Of a stretch of DNA of 64,000 nt, positions 43,765-52,550 are shown one piece after another (the stretch's first letter is position 1; each line of letters opens with the position of its first letter). The position numbers were made by a program, and so were the translations under genes. Under the pieces are notes generated by a model. It was not told where the DNA came from, did not search any database, and saw only the letters and a program-made list of their open reading frames with translations. Location of the stretch: the NCBI RefSeq assembly GCF_947488945.1, contig NZ_CANLBS010000013.1:1-64000 (forward strand). The letters run 5' to 3'. Origin of the DNA: an uncultured Streptomyces sp. (GTDB taxonomy: Bacteria > Actinomycetota > Actinomycetes > Streptomycetales > Streptomycetaceae).

Positions 43765-43840
43765 GCGTGGCTCCTTGGTGCGGTTCGGTGCGCTGGGGAA
43801 GCCGGTGTCGCACGGCCTCCTCATGCACCCTGCTTCAAGG

Positions 43841-43873
43841 TTCGATGGGTGTCAAATTTTGACCGCCATCGAA
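43841..43873 (-). promoter_or_regulatory. 33-bp nested palindrome, probable ArsR operator
   Basis: The outer arms TTCGATGG (43841-43848) and CCATCGAA (43866-43873) flank an inner palindrome GTCAAATTTTGAC (43851-43863). It sits upstream of the MDR oxidoreductase gene and just downstream of the ArsR gene. A half-like CATCGAAATA recurs at about 44301-44310 upstream of the ArsR gene, which suggests the regulator binds both. Confidence 0.7.
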
Positions 43874-43901
43874 ATATGTACGCCAAGGCCGGCTCAACCT
43901 C

Positions 43902-44258
43902 TCAGTCGACGTCCGAGCCGGCCTCCGCCACGCAGGCCGCGATCACGGAAGGGAGCAGGCCGGGAAACCGCTCCTCCATCTCCTCGGCGCGCAGTGTGTT
44001 CATCTTGGCAACGCCCACGTAGTACTGCCGGATCACCCCGGCTTCGCGCAGCACGTTGAAGTGGTGGGTGAGCGTGGAGATGGAGACCGGCGCCTCGAAC
44101 GTGCCACAGCTCATGTCCTCGCCCCGGCGCGCGAGCTGGGAGACCACCATCCGGCGCACCGGGTCCACCAGTGCCTCCATCACCTGCTGGAGACCCACCT
44201 GAGCGAGGTCGGGATGCTCCACTGTCCGGGGGGCGGTACGGGGGCGGGCCACATTCAA
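43902..44258 (-). CDS. ArsR-family HTH regulator
   Basis: The 118-residue protein has the ArsR winged helix. ALVDPVRRMVVSQLARRGED is the first helix pair, STLTHHFNVLREAGVIRQYY the recognition helix and wing, and VGVAKMNTLRAEEMEERFPG the C-terminal strand and helix. CGTF has a single Cys, so metal sensing is not evident. It precedes the MDR oxidoreductase on the same strand with a palindromic operator between, and probably represses it. Confidence 0.85.
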   Translation of the reverse strand: MNVARPRTAPRTVEHPDLAQVGLQQVMEALVDPVRRMVVSQLARRGEDMSCGTFEAPVSISTLTHHFNVLREAGVIRQYYVGVAKMNTLRAEEMEERFPGLLPSVIAACVAEAGSDVD

Positions 44259-44602
44259 CTCCTAGGCGCGATACCGACAACGCACCCATCCTACGACTGT
44301 CATCGAAATAATGATCAGGGACCGACTGCAGCCTTCTGTCAGCGCGACGCCGGGACAGGTTGATCACAACCGTGGCCACTGATTACCAACCAACCCACGT
44401 CGTCCTTACCAACTACGAAGCGTCACAGCTCTCTGATCACGGGTGCCCTGCCGCCGTACTTGCCAGCCAGCCCGCGTCGTCACACCGTGGACGGCCTCGC
44501 GGATCAGAACTCCGGGTCGGCGGGGCCCGGCCTGAGTGGAAGCCGGGCCGGGCCCGGTGTGCTTACCGCGGCCTGGACAGCGCCGTCAGCGCCCGCCGGT
44601 CC
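44259..44602. other. Intergenic region upstream of the ArsR gene
   Basis: It probably holds the ArsR promoter; CATCGAAATAATGA near 44301 echoes the operator further down. The remainder is GC-rich with minor hairpins and no gene. Confidence 0.4.
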
Positions 44603-45358
44603 TCACTGGCCGACGACCCACCACACGGGCCGGTCGGCCCCGTCGGGGGTGAGCTGGTGCAGGGTCGTCGTCGCCACGGTCATCCGGTAGGTCACATCCG
44701 ACAGGCGGCGGGCGCGGGCGTGGAAGGCGGCCCCCCCCTCGTGCGGGGGCCGCGCGGCGCGGGGCCGGGGCGAAGACGAACAGCAGCGGCGGGAAGGGCC
44801 GGTCCAGGTACGGCCCGGCGTAGGTTTCCTACCAGCGGGAGCGCGGAGGGCGGGCGGCGTTGCCGCGCCCGGACGCGGGGGCGTTGCGGTAGGCGTCGTA
44901 GGGTTCCCGGCGGGGGTGGGGTGGGGAACCTCCACCCGCCAGTCGGCGTGGTCGGGACACCTGGGCCTGGTGGAAGGCGATGACGGTGCCGACCAGGGCG
45001 AGGCCGTGCTCGCGAAGGCCCGTCTCGCCGGCCGCGATGCGCCTGCCCGTCGTCCGGCCGGTCGCCGGGGCGAGCTCGCCGGAGGCGGCGGCTTCGGCGA
45101 GACCCGCCGGAGTGCAGTACCAGTAGCTCTGCTGGGCACGGTGGGTCCGGCCGACCAGGGCCGGTGATTCGGCGAACAGGTTGCGCAGCGCGCGCCGGAC
45201 GTGGTCGGTGCCCTGCTGATGGGGCAGCAGCAGCGCCCGGAGCTGGCGGGGCGTGGCCAGGCGCAGTTGGGCAAGGGTGAGCAGGACCTCGTCGCGGAGG
45301 TCCGCGCCGGCCTTCGTCGCCGCCTTCCTCCTGGTTCGGGACGCTTCTCCAGGTACAT
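44603..45358 (-). pseudogene. Replication-relaxation family protein, frameshifted
   Basis: Read across frames, the minus strand gives LRDEVLLTLAQLRLATPRQL, RALLLPHQQGTDHVRRALRN and ALVGRTHRAQQSYWYCTPAG. REHGLALVGTVIAFHQAQ comes next; then, after a shift, DHADWRVEVPHPTP, and finally ETYAGPYLDRPFPPLLFVFA after an in-frame stop or second shift. This is the winged-helix replication-relaxation family found in actinobacterial plasmids and integrative elements. At least two lesions make it non-functional. The 5' end is uncertain. Confidence 0.7.
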
Positions 45359-45588
45359 CAGTACCTGTAGTGGAGGAGTTGCAACCGGCCGGGGGTCGCC
45401 GGGTGCGCGTCCTCGTAGCGGGCGCCGACGGCCGTGTTCCGCCGGCCGGTGGTGGTGACCGGGGTGAGGTAGGCGACCAAGGCGTGCGGGCCGCCGCCGT
45501 TGTACCCGATCTCTTAGCGGTCCGCCCCGTAAATCCTTCGGGAGTTGTCTCCGGGGCCGGTGTTGTGCGCGAGACGTGTAGGGGGTGC

Positions 45589-46494
45589 TCAGAAGATCAC
45601 GGTGATCTTTCCTGCCAGGCCACCTTGGAGGAAGCGTTCGTGTGCGGCTTGGATCTCTGGGAGGCCGAAGGTGGAGTGCACACGCAGCCGCAGGGAGCCG
45701 CAGTCGACGAGCTTGATGAGTTCGTTCAGTCCCGCGCCGTCCTCACGCACCTGGTTGACGGTGGTACGCACACCGCGGGAAGACAAGTCAGGTACTGGAC
45801 CTGCTTGGGTGGCGATCGACGCATACCGGCCGCCATCCGCCAGTGCCCCGGTCACGAACGCCCCGAAGGTATCGAAGACCGCGTCATAGCGACGGTCTTG
45901 AAGAGCGCGGCGGTCGGTGGTGACGAGGTCGGCACCGTGCTCGTGGGCGAAGGCGACCTGAGCATCCCGGGAGACCAGAGCGTCGACCTTGACGCCGCGC
46001 GCACGGGCGATCTGCAGCGCCAACCCGCCAACCGCACCTGCGGCACCGGCGATCAGCAGCCGCTCACCGGCCTTCACCGCAAGCCAGGCCAGGGTCTGCC
46101 AAGCCGTCAGTCCGGGAAGCGGCAAGGTGGCCGCCTCGGCCAGGCTGACCGTCTGCGGCGCAAGGGCGACGGCCCGTGCTGGAAGCGCGACCAGATCGGC
46201 CCAGGTCCCCCGGCCGGAGCCGAGCTGGTGCGACATGGCGATGACGCGTTCCCCGGCGCGCAGCCCACTGCTGCCGCCGTCGACCACGATGCCGGCCAGG
46301 TCCCAGCCAAGCGTCATCGGCAGTGGCGGCGTTCCTTCGCCGATGGCTCCTTCTCGCGTCTTGTCGTCGACGGGATTGATGCTGGTCGCGACAGTCCGGA
46401 CCAGCACATCCCCGGTGCCCGGTTCAGGCTCGGGAGCATCGACGACGTCGAGGACGTCGGGAGTGCCGAAGCGATTGATCTGTACTGCGCGCAC
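45589..46494 (-). CDS. NADP-dependent MDR oxidoreductase
   Basis: The 301-residue protein is an MDR enzyme of the quinone-reductase branch. Its N-terminal domain reads MRAVQINRFGTPDVLDVVDA, TSINPVDDKTREG and TLGWDLAGIVVDGGSSGLRA. The NADP part is ERLLIAGAAGAVGGLALQIA and RARGVKVDALVS. There are no zinc ligands. It has no obvious operon partner; an IS630 remnant lies upstream. The substrate is unknown. Confidence 0.85.
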   Translation of the reverse strand: MRAVQINRFGTPDVLDVVDAPEPEPGTGDVLVRTVATSINPVDDKTREGAIGEGTPPLPMTLGWDLAGIVVDGGSSGLRAGERVIAMSHQLGSGRGTWADLVALPARAVALAPQTVSLAEAATLPLPGLTAWQTLAWLAVKAGERLLIAGAAGAVGGLALQIARARGVKVDALVSRDAQVAFAHEHGADLVTTDRRALQDRRYDAVFDTFGAFVTGALADGGRYASIATQAGPVPDLSSRGVRTTVNQVREDGAGLNELIKLVDCGSLRLRVHSTFGLPEIQAAHERFLQGGLAGKITVIF

Positions 46495-46688
46495 GAAAGA
46501 TCCTTTACACGACTGGCGCTGACCGGAGGGTCAACACCTGGGGTGATCATGGGATTCCCGATTGCAGCGACGGCTCGCAACTGGACCAGCAGGTGGGCCC
46601 ACCCGCGACATCTGGGTTCCATCCTGGCGGCGGGCGGGGCAGGCTGCGGCTTGCCATGATCCACTTCGGCCGAACCGTTTCGCCCGCC

Positions 46689-47335
46689 ATGCCCGTCCGC
46701 AACGCCTGTCCGACAGCCCCGAGTGCAGCCGAACGCGTGCGGCTGAAGAAGATGGCCTACGGCCACAAGACCGAGCACTGGCTGCGGGTGCGTGCACACG
46801 TCGTCCTGCACGCCGCGCGCGGCCGCTCCAACGCGCGCATCGTCCAGGAGACGGGCCTGCACCTTGACACCGTGCGCCGCTGACTGACCGAGGATGCCAG
46901 CACCACTCCTGCATCTTCATCACCGACCCCGGCTTCCGGCTGAAAGCCGCCCGGGTACTGAACCTGTACGCCCGCACCTGGCAGGGCGAACATCTGCGGG
47001 ATGACGAGTACGTGATCAGTGCAGACGAGAAGACCTCCATCCAGGCCCGCTGCCGCTGCCATCCCACCTTCGCTCCCGGCAAGGCCCGCGCGATGCGCGT
47101 CAGCCACACCTACGGACGCGGCGACGCCCTGGCCTACCTGGCCGCCTACGAAACGCACCGGCATCATTCCGTTCATGCACCTGGTCACCCAGGTCATGAA
47201 CACCGTGCCCTACGGCAGCGCCAAGCGCGTCTTCTGGATCGCGGACAACGGTTCCTGCCACCGCGGGCAGGAGGCCACCGCCCGGCTGACCGCGGCGTTC
47301 CCGAACACAGTCATGGTCCACACACCCGTACATGC
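46689..47335 (+). pseudogene. IS630-family transposase remnant with internal deletion
   Basis: The N-terminal HTH part is intact: RLKKMAYGHKTEHWLRVRAH then SNARIVQETGLHLDTVRR. It stops at 46883, where a large piece of the gene is missing. The catalytic part resumes as ITDPGFRLKAARVLNLYART and EYVISADEKTSIQARCRCHP, carrying the first DDE aspartate. It shifts frame near 47150 and continues VTQVMNTVPYGSAKRVFWIA then DNGSCHRG (second aspartate). It ends abruptly at PVHA without the final glutamate. The element is dead. Confidence 0.85.
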
Positions 47336-47485
47336 TCCGTCGAGCGAGAGGCGGAAGCCCGGTGTGAGGGCGAGGCCGCGGGTGGCTGCCCGGTCGGCCA
47401 GTCGCCGGGAGTCGGCTTCGAGGAGTTCGAGCCACGGGGACAGCCCGCCCCGGACGTCCCACCGCGCGTTCCTGGCGTCCGGCAC
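47330..47485 (-). pseudogene. C-terminal fragment of a MocR-type PLP/GntR protein
   Basis: The minus strand reads ARWDVRGGLSPWLELLEADS and ATRGLALTPGFRLSLDGA. This matches the last subdomain of MocR-type aminotransferase-like regulators (GGLSLWxxL then GxxLxPGxxFxxDG). It breaks at the exact end of the IS630 remnant, so the insertion or a later deletion removed the rest. Confidence 0.45.
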
Positions 47486-47548
47486 GGGCAGGGGCGGCGG
47501 CGCTGACCGGCCGGTCGCAGGCGACCTCCGTCCTGTTGGCAGATGTCG

Positions 47549-48307
47549 TCAGTCGGCCGTCAGGACGTCGACGCCGCGTCCGACGAGCTCCGCGACCACC
47601 GGGTCCTGGGGGGCCCGGTCCGTGATCAGTCCGCTGATCTCCTCCCAGGGCAGGACGCGGAACCGCGACGCGGTACCGATCTTCTCGCAGGACGCGAGGA
47701 CGTAGGTGTCCGCGGCCCTCGCCGCGAGGGCACGCTTCATCGCGGCGTCCTCCGCGTCACCCGTGGTGAGTCCCGCTTCGGGGTGCACGCCGGTGACACC
47801 GACGAAGAAGACGTCGGCGGACACGTTCTGCGCGGCCTCCACCGCGGCGGCGCCGCAGGTCACGGCCGAGTGCTTGAAGAGGCGGCCGCCGAGCATGAAG
47901 ACCTCGGCCCGCGGATGGTCGAGCAACGCGGTCGCGACCGGCGGGCTGTGCGTGATCACGGTGCAGTCCAGATCCTTCGGCAAAGCGTGGACGACGGCCA
48001 GAGCGGTGGTGCCGCCGTCCAGGATCACCACACCGCCGGGGCGCACCAGCGCGGCGGCCACCGCGGCGACCTTTTGCTTGCCCTCCGGCGCGACGGTCTG
48101 CCGGGCGCCGTAGTCCACGACGGCCGGAGACACCGGCAGCGCCCCGCCGTACACGCGCTGGCACAGCCCTTCGTTCGCCAGGTCCCGCAGATCGCGCCGC
48201 ACGGTGTCCTCCGAGATCCGCAGGTCGGAGGCGACGTCCTTGGCGACGATCTTGCCCCGGCGGGCAAGCAGGTCCAGCAGGTGGTCACGTCGTTCAGCAG
48301 CCAGCAT
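47549..48307 (-). CDS. DeoR/GlpR-family regulator
   Basis: The 252-residue protein has a DeoR HTH at residues ~5-57 (AERRDHLLDLLARRGKIVAK then RISEDTVRRDLRDLANEGL). A phosphosugar-sensing DeoRC domain follows: GGVVILDGGTTALAVVHALP, VFMLGGRLFKHSAVTCGAAA and DVFFVGVTGVHPEAGLTTGD. Such regulators respond to sugar phosphates. It is divergent from a DUF4406 gene with only 48 bases between, so the two are probably co-regulated by sites in that gap. Confidence 0.88.
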   Translation of the reverse strand: MLAAERRDHLLDLLARRGKIVAKDVASDLRISEDTVRRDLRDLANEGLCQRVYGGALPVSPAVVDYGARQTVAPEGKQKVAAVAAALVRPGGVVILDGGTTALAVVHALPKDLDCTVITHSPPVATALLDHPRAEVFMLGGRLFKHSAVTCGAAAVEAAQNVSADVFFVGVTGVHPEAGLTTGDAEDAAMKRALAARAADTYVLASCEKIGTASRFRVLPWEEISGLITDRAPQDPVVAELVGRGVDVLTAD

Positions 48308-48355
48308 TCGCGTTCTCTCCTGTTGTTGCACGTTTTTGCGTGTATTGTAGCGTCC
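48308..48355. promoter_or_regulatory. Short divergent promoter region, deoR-type / DUF4406
   Basis: This 48-base, AT-richer gap contains TTGCACG followed by TTTTTGCGTG, a loose direct repeat that could be the DeoR-type operator. TATTGT 8 bases before the DUF4406 ATG suggests a -10 box and a near-leaderless transcript. Confidence 0.5.
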
Positions 48356-48739
48356 ATGAACGACAAGCCCATGCTCATCCTGATCGCCGGCCCCTACCGG
48401 TCCGGCACCCACGGCGACCCGCAGGCCATGGCCGCCAACCTCGCACGCCTCGAAACCGCCGCGTGGCCCGTCTTCGCCGCCGGCCACCTTCCCGTCATCG
48501 GCGAGTGGATCGCCCTGCCCGTCCTGAGCTCGGCCGGAGCCGGCCCCACCGACCCCCTCGCCGAGCAGGTGCTCTACCCGACCGCCGAACGCCTGCTGGA
48601 CCGTTGCGACGCCGTTCTGCGCCTGCCGGGAGACTCCGCCGGAGCCGACCAGGACGTCGCCCTCGCACGGCGCCGCGGCCTGCCCGTCTACTACGACGTC
48701 GCCGAGATCCCGACGCTCGCCCGGCACGCGAACGCGTGA
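48356..48739 (+). CDS. DUF4406 protein (nucleoside 2-deoxyribosyltransferase-like fold)
   Basis: The 127-residue protein begins with LILIAGPYRSGTHGDPQAMA. NLARLETAAWPVFAAGHLPV and LLDRCDAVLRLPGDSAGADQ follow, then a DVALARRRGLPVYYDV strand. This is the DUF4406 pattern, related to nucleoside 2-deoxyribosyltransferases. The divergent DeoR-type gene hints at a role in nucleoside or sugar metabolism. The enzymatic activity is not established for this protein. Confidence 0.75.
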   Translation: MNDKPMLILIAGPYRSGTHGDPQAMAANLARLETAAWPVFAAGHLPVIGEWIALPVLSSAGAGPTDPLAEQVLYPTAERLLDRCDAVLRLPGDSAGADQDVALARRRGLPVYYDVAEIPTLARHANA

Positions 48740-49062
48740 GCCCGTCGGCGGGCATGCCCACCTCCGGCCACGCTGAGGGCCGGTCCACGCCGCGCGCGGC
48801 CGCTCGCCCGGTTCAGCGCGTGCCCGCCGGAGCCCGCGGGCGACGCGTACAGGGGGTCCACACACTGCCGAAGGCCCAGGAACGCCGACTGCTGCCACGG
48901 CGGCTTGGCGAGTCCACGGCACCGGGCGCCGTCCGGGTCCACCGCCTTCGGGCCGACCGGCGCGCTCGGCTACCGCCGCCACGGCGGTGAGGGCGCCCGG
49001 TGGGGGGCGAGGTGCCTCCCCGGCTATGCTGCCTCGTTCCCGAGGCCAGGAGGATCCGCGCC
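48740..49062. other. Intergenic, no recognisable gene
   Basis: No supported frame. An AGGAGG ribosome site at 49048-49053 belongs to the GNAT gene downstream. Confidence 0.4.
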
Positions 49063-49611
49063 ATGAGCACCCCCACGTCGTCCCCCTTCCCCGACCGGAT
49101 GGAGCTCAGGGGGGAAGGCCTCGTCCTGCGTGACTGGACGGAAGCGGACGCGGCCGCGATGCCGGGCTTGTTCGACCACCCCGACATCGCCCACTGGACG
49201 CCGATGGTCTCGCCCTTCGACGAGGCGGCCGCCCGCGCGCGGCTGGAGCGGGGTCGGCGGCTGAGGGCCGAGGGCACCACCGTCCTGCTCGCCATCACCG
49301 ACGACGGGGGCGCACCGCTCGGCGAGGTGATGCTGCGGCGGGCCCCCGAGGGCACCGAGCTCGGCTACGCGGTCGGCCCGGCGCACCGCGGCCGGGGGCT
49401 GGCGGCGCGGGCGGTGCGGGTGATGGCCGCATACGCGTTCGAGCAGTTGGGGGTCCGGCAGGTGATCCTGGAACTGGAGGCCGAGAACGCCGCCAGCGTC
49501 GCCGTGGCCACCGCGGCGGGCTTCAGCCCGCTCGACGTGCCGCTGATCGAGGGGGAGGAGAAGGGGCGGCCCTACGCCCTGCAGACGTGGGGCCTGGCCT
49601 CGCCGTCCTGA
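49063..49611 (+). CDS. GNAT-family N-acetyltransferase
   Basis: The 182-residue protein has the GNAT fold of the RimJ/RimL type. LVLRDWTEADAAAMPGLFDH is near the N-terminus and GEVMLRRAPEGTELGYAVGP lies in the core. AHRGRGLAARAVRVMAAYAF is the acetyl-CoA pyrophosphate loop (RGRGLA), and VILELEAENAASVAVATAAG comes later. It transfers an acetyl group from acetyl-CoA to an amine on an unknown target. AGGAGG precedes ATG 49063 by 9 bases. It converges on the acyl-CoA dehydrogenase gene. Confidence 0.88.
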   Translation: MSTPTSSPFPDRMELRGEGLVLRDWTEADAAAMPGLFDHPDIAHWTPMVSPFDEAAARARLERGRRLRAEGTTVLLAITDDGGAPLGEVMLRRAPEGTELGYAVGPAHRGRGLAARAVRVMAAYAFEQLGVRQVILELEAENAASVAVATAAGFSPLDVPLIEGEEKGRPYALQTWGLASPS

Positions 49612-49722
49612 GGTTGGCCCACTCTTCCCGCCGGCACGACACCCGCCGGGTTCCGGGTCCGTGCGGCCGGGTGGGGTCCGGTCGCCCGGCCGGTCTGTGC
49701 GGCCGGGCGGCCGGCGGCGGGG

Positions 49723-51441
49723 TCAGGGATTCATCTCGTACGCGCCCGAGTGCGCCTCGACTCGCTTCCAGATCCGGGCCGATCGGTCGGGGTCGACGAC
49801 CGGGCGGCGGACGGCGCCGAGAGCCCAGTGCTGCTGCTGCTCGGTGGCCGAGTCCTTCCCGTGCAGTTCCACGGCGTGCGCGGAGAAGTCGCGCACCAGG
49901 ACGGCGAACAGCTCGTCGAGCAGTTCCTCGTCGAGGCCGGTCAGGCGGGCCTGCTCCAGGATCAGCTGGCCGTGCACGACGAGGGCGAAGAGCTGTCCGA
50001 CCGCGAGCAGCAGGTCGAGATCACGGCTCTGCTCCTCGTCCGGGGCCGCGTCGGTGACGAACGCGCACAGGGCGTCGGCCTGTTCGCGGAAGCGGGCGAC
50101 GTTGGGCACCTCGGCGTACGCGTCGAAGGCGGTGCGCCAGTCGTGGAAGCGGACGGAACCCAGGCCGCGGGCCGGGCCCTGGCTGAAGAGGAAGTCGTCG
50201 TCGGCCGCGTCGAGGCGGGTCGGGACCTCGGGGTGGTCGACGGGGTCCAGCAGGTGGTTGCGCATGAACTTCAGGATCAGCGCGAGGTTGACGTGGACGG
50301 TGCCTTCCAGCTTGGGCAGCCCCCGGATCTCGACGGCGGCCTGGGCGAAGTAGTTGTCCTTCTCGAACCCCTTGGCGGCGACGACGTCCCACATCAGGTC
50401 GATGACCTTCTCGCCCTCCGTGGTGACCTTCATCTTGGTCATCGGGTTGAACAGGAGGTAGCGGCGGTCTTCGGGCGAGGCCGAGCGGAAGTAGTCGACG
50501 GCCCGGTCGCTGAAGAGCTTCATGCCCACCAGGCGCACGTAGGCGTCGGTCAGCTCGCGGCGCACGTGCGGGAACGCGGTGACCGGACGTCCGTAGAGGA
50601 CGCGGTTGTTCGCGTGGGTCACCGCCTCGTACAGGGCGTGCTCGCAGATGCCGATCGAGGCGGTGCAGAGGTTGAACTTGCCGACGTTGACCGTGTTGAG
50701 GGCGGCGTCGAAAGCCGCACGGCCGGTGTGCAGGACGTCGGAGGCGGCCACCGGGTAGTCCGCCAGCCGGAACTCGCTGACGTACTTCGAGGAGTCGACG
50801 ACGTTCTTGACCAGCTGGTACGCGGGGTGGCGGCTGTCCGCCGCGAAGAACACGTACGCGTCGGGGCCTTCGACGTCCGTGCGGCGGCCGAAGACGGAGA
50901 CGAGCCCGGCCGCGTTGCCGTTGCCGATGTAGTACTTGGAGCCGTTGGCCACGAACCCGCCGTCGCCGGTCGGCTCCAGCAGCATGTCGGTGGAGTAGAT
51001 GTCGGCGCCGTGGGTCTTCTCGGACAGACCGAAGGCGAACACCTCGCCCTCGGCCAGGAGGCGGGCGGCGCGCTCGCGGGCCTCGGCGTTGCCGCTCTGC
51101 CAGACCGGACCCAGGCCGAGGATCGTCACCTGCCAGGCGTACCAGTAGTCCAGGCCGTAGAACCCCAGGATCTCGTTGAGGGCGGCGATCCGGGCGGTGT
51201 CCCAGCGCTGGTCCGCGCGGCCCGCCTCGGCGGCGGGGGTGAGGAAGGTGCTGAACAGCCCCTCCTCTGCGGCGAAGGCCAAGAAGTCGCCCAACCAGGC
51301 GCGGGTCCGGTAGTCCTCGATGATGCGGCGCTTCCCGCGCGCCTCGAACCAGTCGACGGTGGCGCGCAGCAGCCTGCGGGTCTCGGGGTCGAAGTGGGAG
51401 GGGTCGTAGGTGCGGGGGTTGAACAGCAGGGAGTCGGCCAT
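49723..51441 (-). CDS. Acyl-CoA dehydrogenase family protein
   Basis: The 572-residue flavoprotein is longer than classical acyl-CoA dehydrogenases (~380), with an added C-terminal helical region. Markers are FAFGLSEKTHGADIYSTDML (FAD/substrate loop) and VANGSKYYIGNGNAAGLVSV. GKFNLCTASIGICEHALYEA and VVAAKGFEKDNYFAQAAVEI follow. It probably oxidises an acyl-CoA, but the unusual length leaves the substrate open. A PadR regulator gene with a clear operator lies 134 bases upstream on the same strand and may control it. Confidence 0.82.
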   Translation of the reverse strand: MADSLLFNPRTYDPSHFDPETRRLLRATVDWFEARGKRRIIEDYRTRAWLGDFLAFAAEEGLFSTFLTPAAEAGRADQRWDTARIAALNEILGFYGLDYWYAWQVTILGLGPVWQSGNAEARERAARLLAEGEVFAFGLSEKTHGADIYSTDMLLEPTGDGGFVANGSKYYIGNGNAAGLVSVFGRRTDVEGPDAYVFFAADSRHPAYQLVKNVVDSSKYVSEFRLADYPVAASDVLHTGRAAFDAALNTVNVGKFNLCTASIGICEHALYEAVTHANNRVLYGRPVTAFPHVRRELTDAYVRLVGMKLFSDRAVDYFRSASPEDRRYLLFNPMTKMKVTTEGEKVIDLMWDVVAAKGFEKDNYFAQAAVEIRGLPKLEGTVHVNLALILKFMRNHLLDPVDHPEVPTRLDAADDDFLFSQGPARGLGSVRFHDWRTAFDAYAEVPNVARFREQADALCAFVTDAAPDEEQSRDLDLLLAVGQLFALVVHGQLILEQARLTGLDEELLDELFAVLVRDFSAHAVELHGKDSATEQQQHWALGAVRRPVVDPDRSARIWKRVEAHSGAYEMNP

Positions 51442-51575
51442 GGAGGGCGCCTTCCGGTGGGGAGGGAGGTGAAGGGACGGGCTGGGGCGATGGGGCGGGT
51501 CCGCGACGCCCGGGAGACGCGCCGGCGCACCGGAGCGCGCTGCGGCGGCCGGGGCGCCGGGGACGACGGGCCCGC

Positions 51576-52148
51576 TCAGAGGGCGTGGACCGTGGACGTG
51601 TCGATACGGTGGAGGGTGGCGAGTACGTCGTCGAGCCAGGCGATCGTCATCCGCTCGAACGCGATGCCGCCGCGCAGCACCACGTGCTGCAGTTCCTGGC
51701 CGGCGTCCCGGGGCGACGGGGTGTCGGCGGCACCGGGGAAGTCCCGCTGTTCGCCCGCGAGATAGTGCGCGAGCCGGTCGCGGTGCACCTCGCGGTGCCG
51801 CTCCACCTCCGCCACCAGCGCGGCCGGATCGTCGAAGGCCGCTCCGCGGATCTTCACGGCGAGATCGTGCCTCAGGGTCTCGGGTTCGATCGGCTGGTGC
51901 AGCCATTCGGTGAGTGTGGCGCGGCCCGGTCCGGCGACCGAGTACTCCTTCTTGTCGGGTCTGCCCTGCTGGGGCACCTCGCGGACCAGGAGGAGGCCAC
52001 CGGCCGTCATCCGGGTGAGGACCCGGTAGATCTGCTGGTGGCCGGCGGTCCAGAAGTAGCCGATCGACCGCTCGAAGCGCCGGGCCAGCTCATAGCCGGA
52101 GCCGGGCCGCTCCAGCAGGGAGACGAGGATCGCGTGTTCGAGCGCCAT
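51576..52148 (-). CDS. PadR-family transcriptional regulator
   Basis: The 190-residue protein has the PadR winged helix at residues ~1-85: AILVSLLERPGSGYELARRF, AGHQQIYRVLTRMTAGGLLL and QGRPDKKEYSVAGPGRATL. A C-terminal Vir-like dimerisation helix bundle follows (VAEVERHREVHRDRLAHYLA). A palindrome built on TATGCAAC lies 13 bases upstream of its start, so it is autoregulatory. It probably also governs the acyl-CoA dehydrogenase gene behind it. Confidence 0.88.
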   Translation of the reverse strand: MALEHAILVSLLERPGSGYELARRFERSIGYFWTAGHQQIYRVLTRMTAGGLLLVREVPQQGRPDKKEYSVAGPGRATLTEWLHQPIEPETLRHDLAVKIRGAAFDDPAALVAEVERHREVHRDRLAHYLAGEQRDFPGAADTPSPRDAGQELQHVVLRGGIAFERMTIAWLDDVLATLHRIDTSTVHAL

Positions 52149-52160
52149 GCCGGGATCCTG

Positions 52161-52180
52161 CTATGCAACTTGTTGCATAG
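52161..52180 (-). promoter_or_regulatory. PadR operator palindrome
   Basis: CTATGCAAC and GTTGCATAG are inverted around a TT centre. ATGCAAC-N-GTTGCAT is the classic PadR-type site. It lies directly before the padR gene start. Confidence 0.8.
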
Positions 52181-52259
52181 GCAAGCCCCGGACGGGCTGC
52201 TGAGAGATGGCTCACGCGAGCCCCTCCCCCGGTGCCGCCGACCCCCGGGATCGCGCGGT

Positions 52260-52550
52260 TCAGAAGGGTGCGGGTCCGTCGCCCCGGAGCGTGGCGGTGC
52301 CGCTTTCCGCGTCCATGTCGATCTCCGCCCGCGCGCTGCGGCCGTCGGGCAGGCGCAGGGTGACTCCGCCGCTCTGCACGGCGGGCCAGAAGGCCGCCTG
52401 GAGCCCGTCGGCCCCGACGCTGCCGGCCCACCGGCCCGGCCCGTCGGGGCCGCCCGCCCGCAGGGTGGCCATGACCGCGGTCTCGTGCCCGCCGATGATC
52501 AGGGTCGCGGGTCCTTCGTAGATGCCGTCGATGCCGTCGATGTCGCTCAT
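52260..52550 (-). CDS. Small hypothetical protein, DUF4873-like
   Basis: The 96-residue protein reads IYEGPATLIIGGHETAVMAT, WAGSVGADGLQAAFWPAVQS and GVTLRLPDGRSARAEIDMDA. The YEGPATL and W-x-G-x-V spacing resemble DUF4873 domains, beta-rich modules found alone or fused to oxidoreductases. ATG 52550 is used because homology begins there. Its function is unknown and no partner is adjacent. Confidence 0.6.
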   Translation of the reverse strand: MSDIDGIDGIYEGPATLIIGGHETAVMATLRAGGPDGPGRWAGSVGADGLQAAFWPAVQSGGVTLRLPDGRSARAEIDMDAESGTATLRGDGPAPF

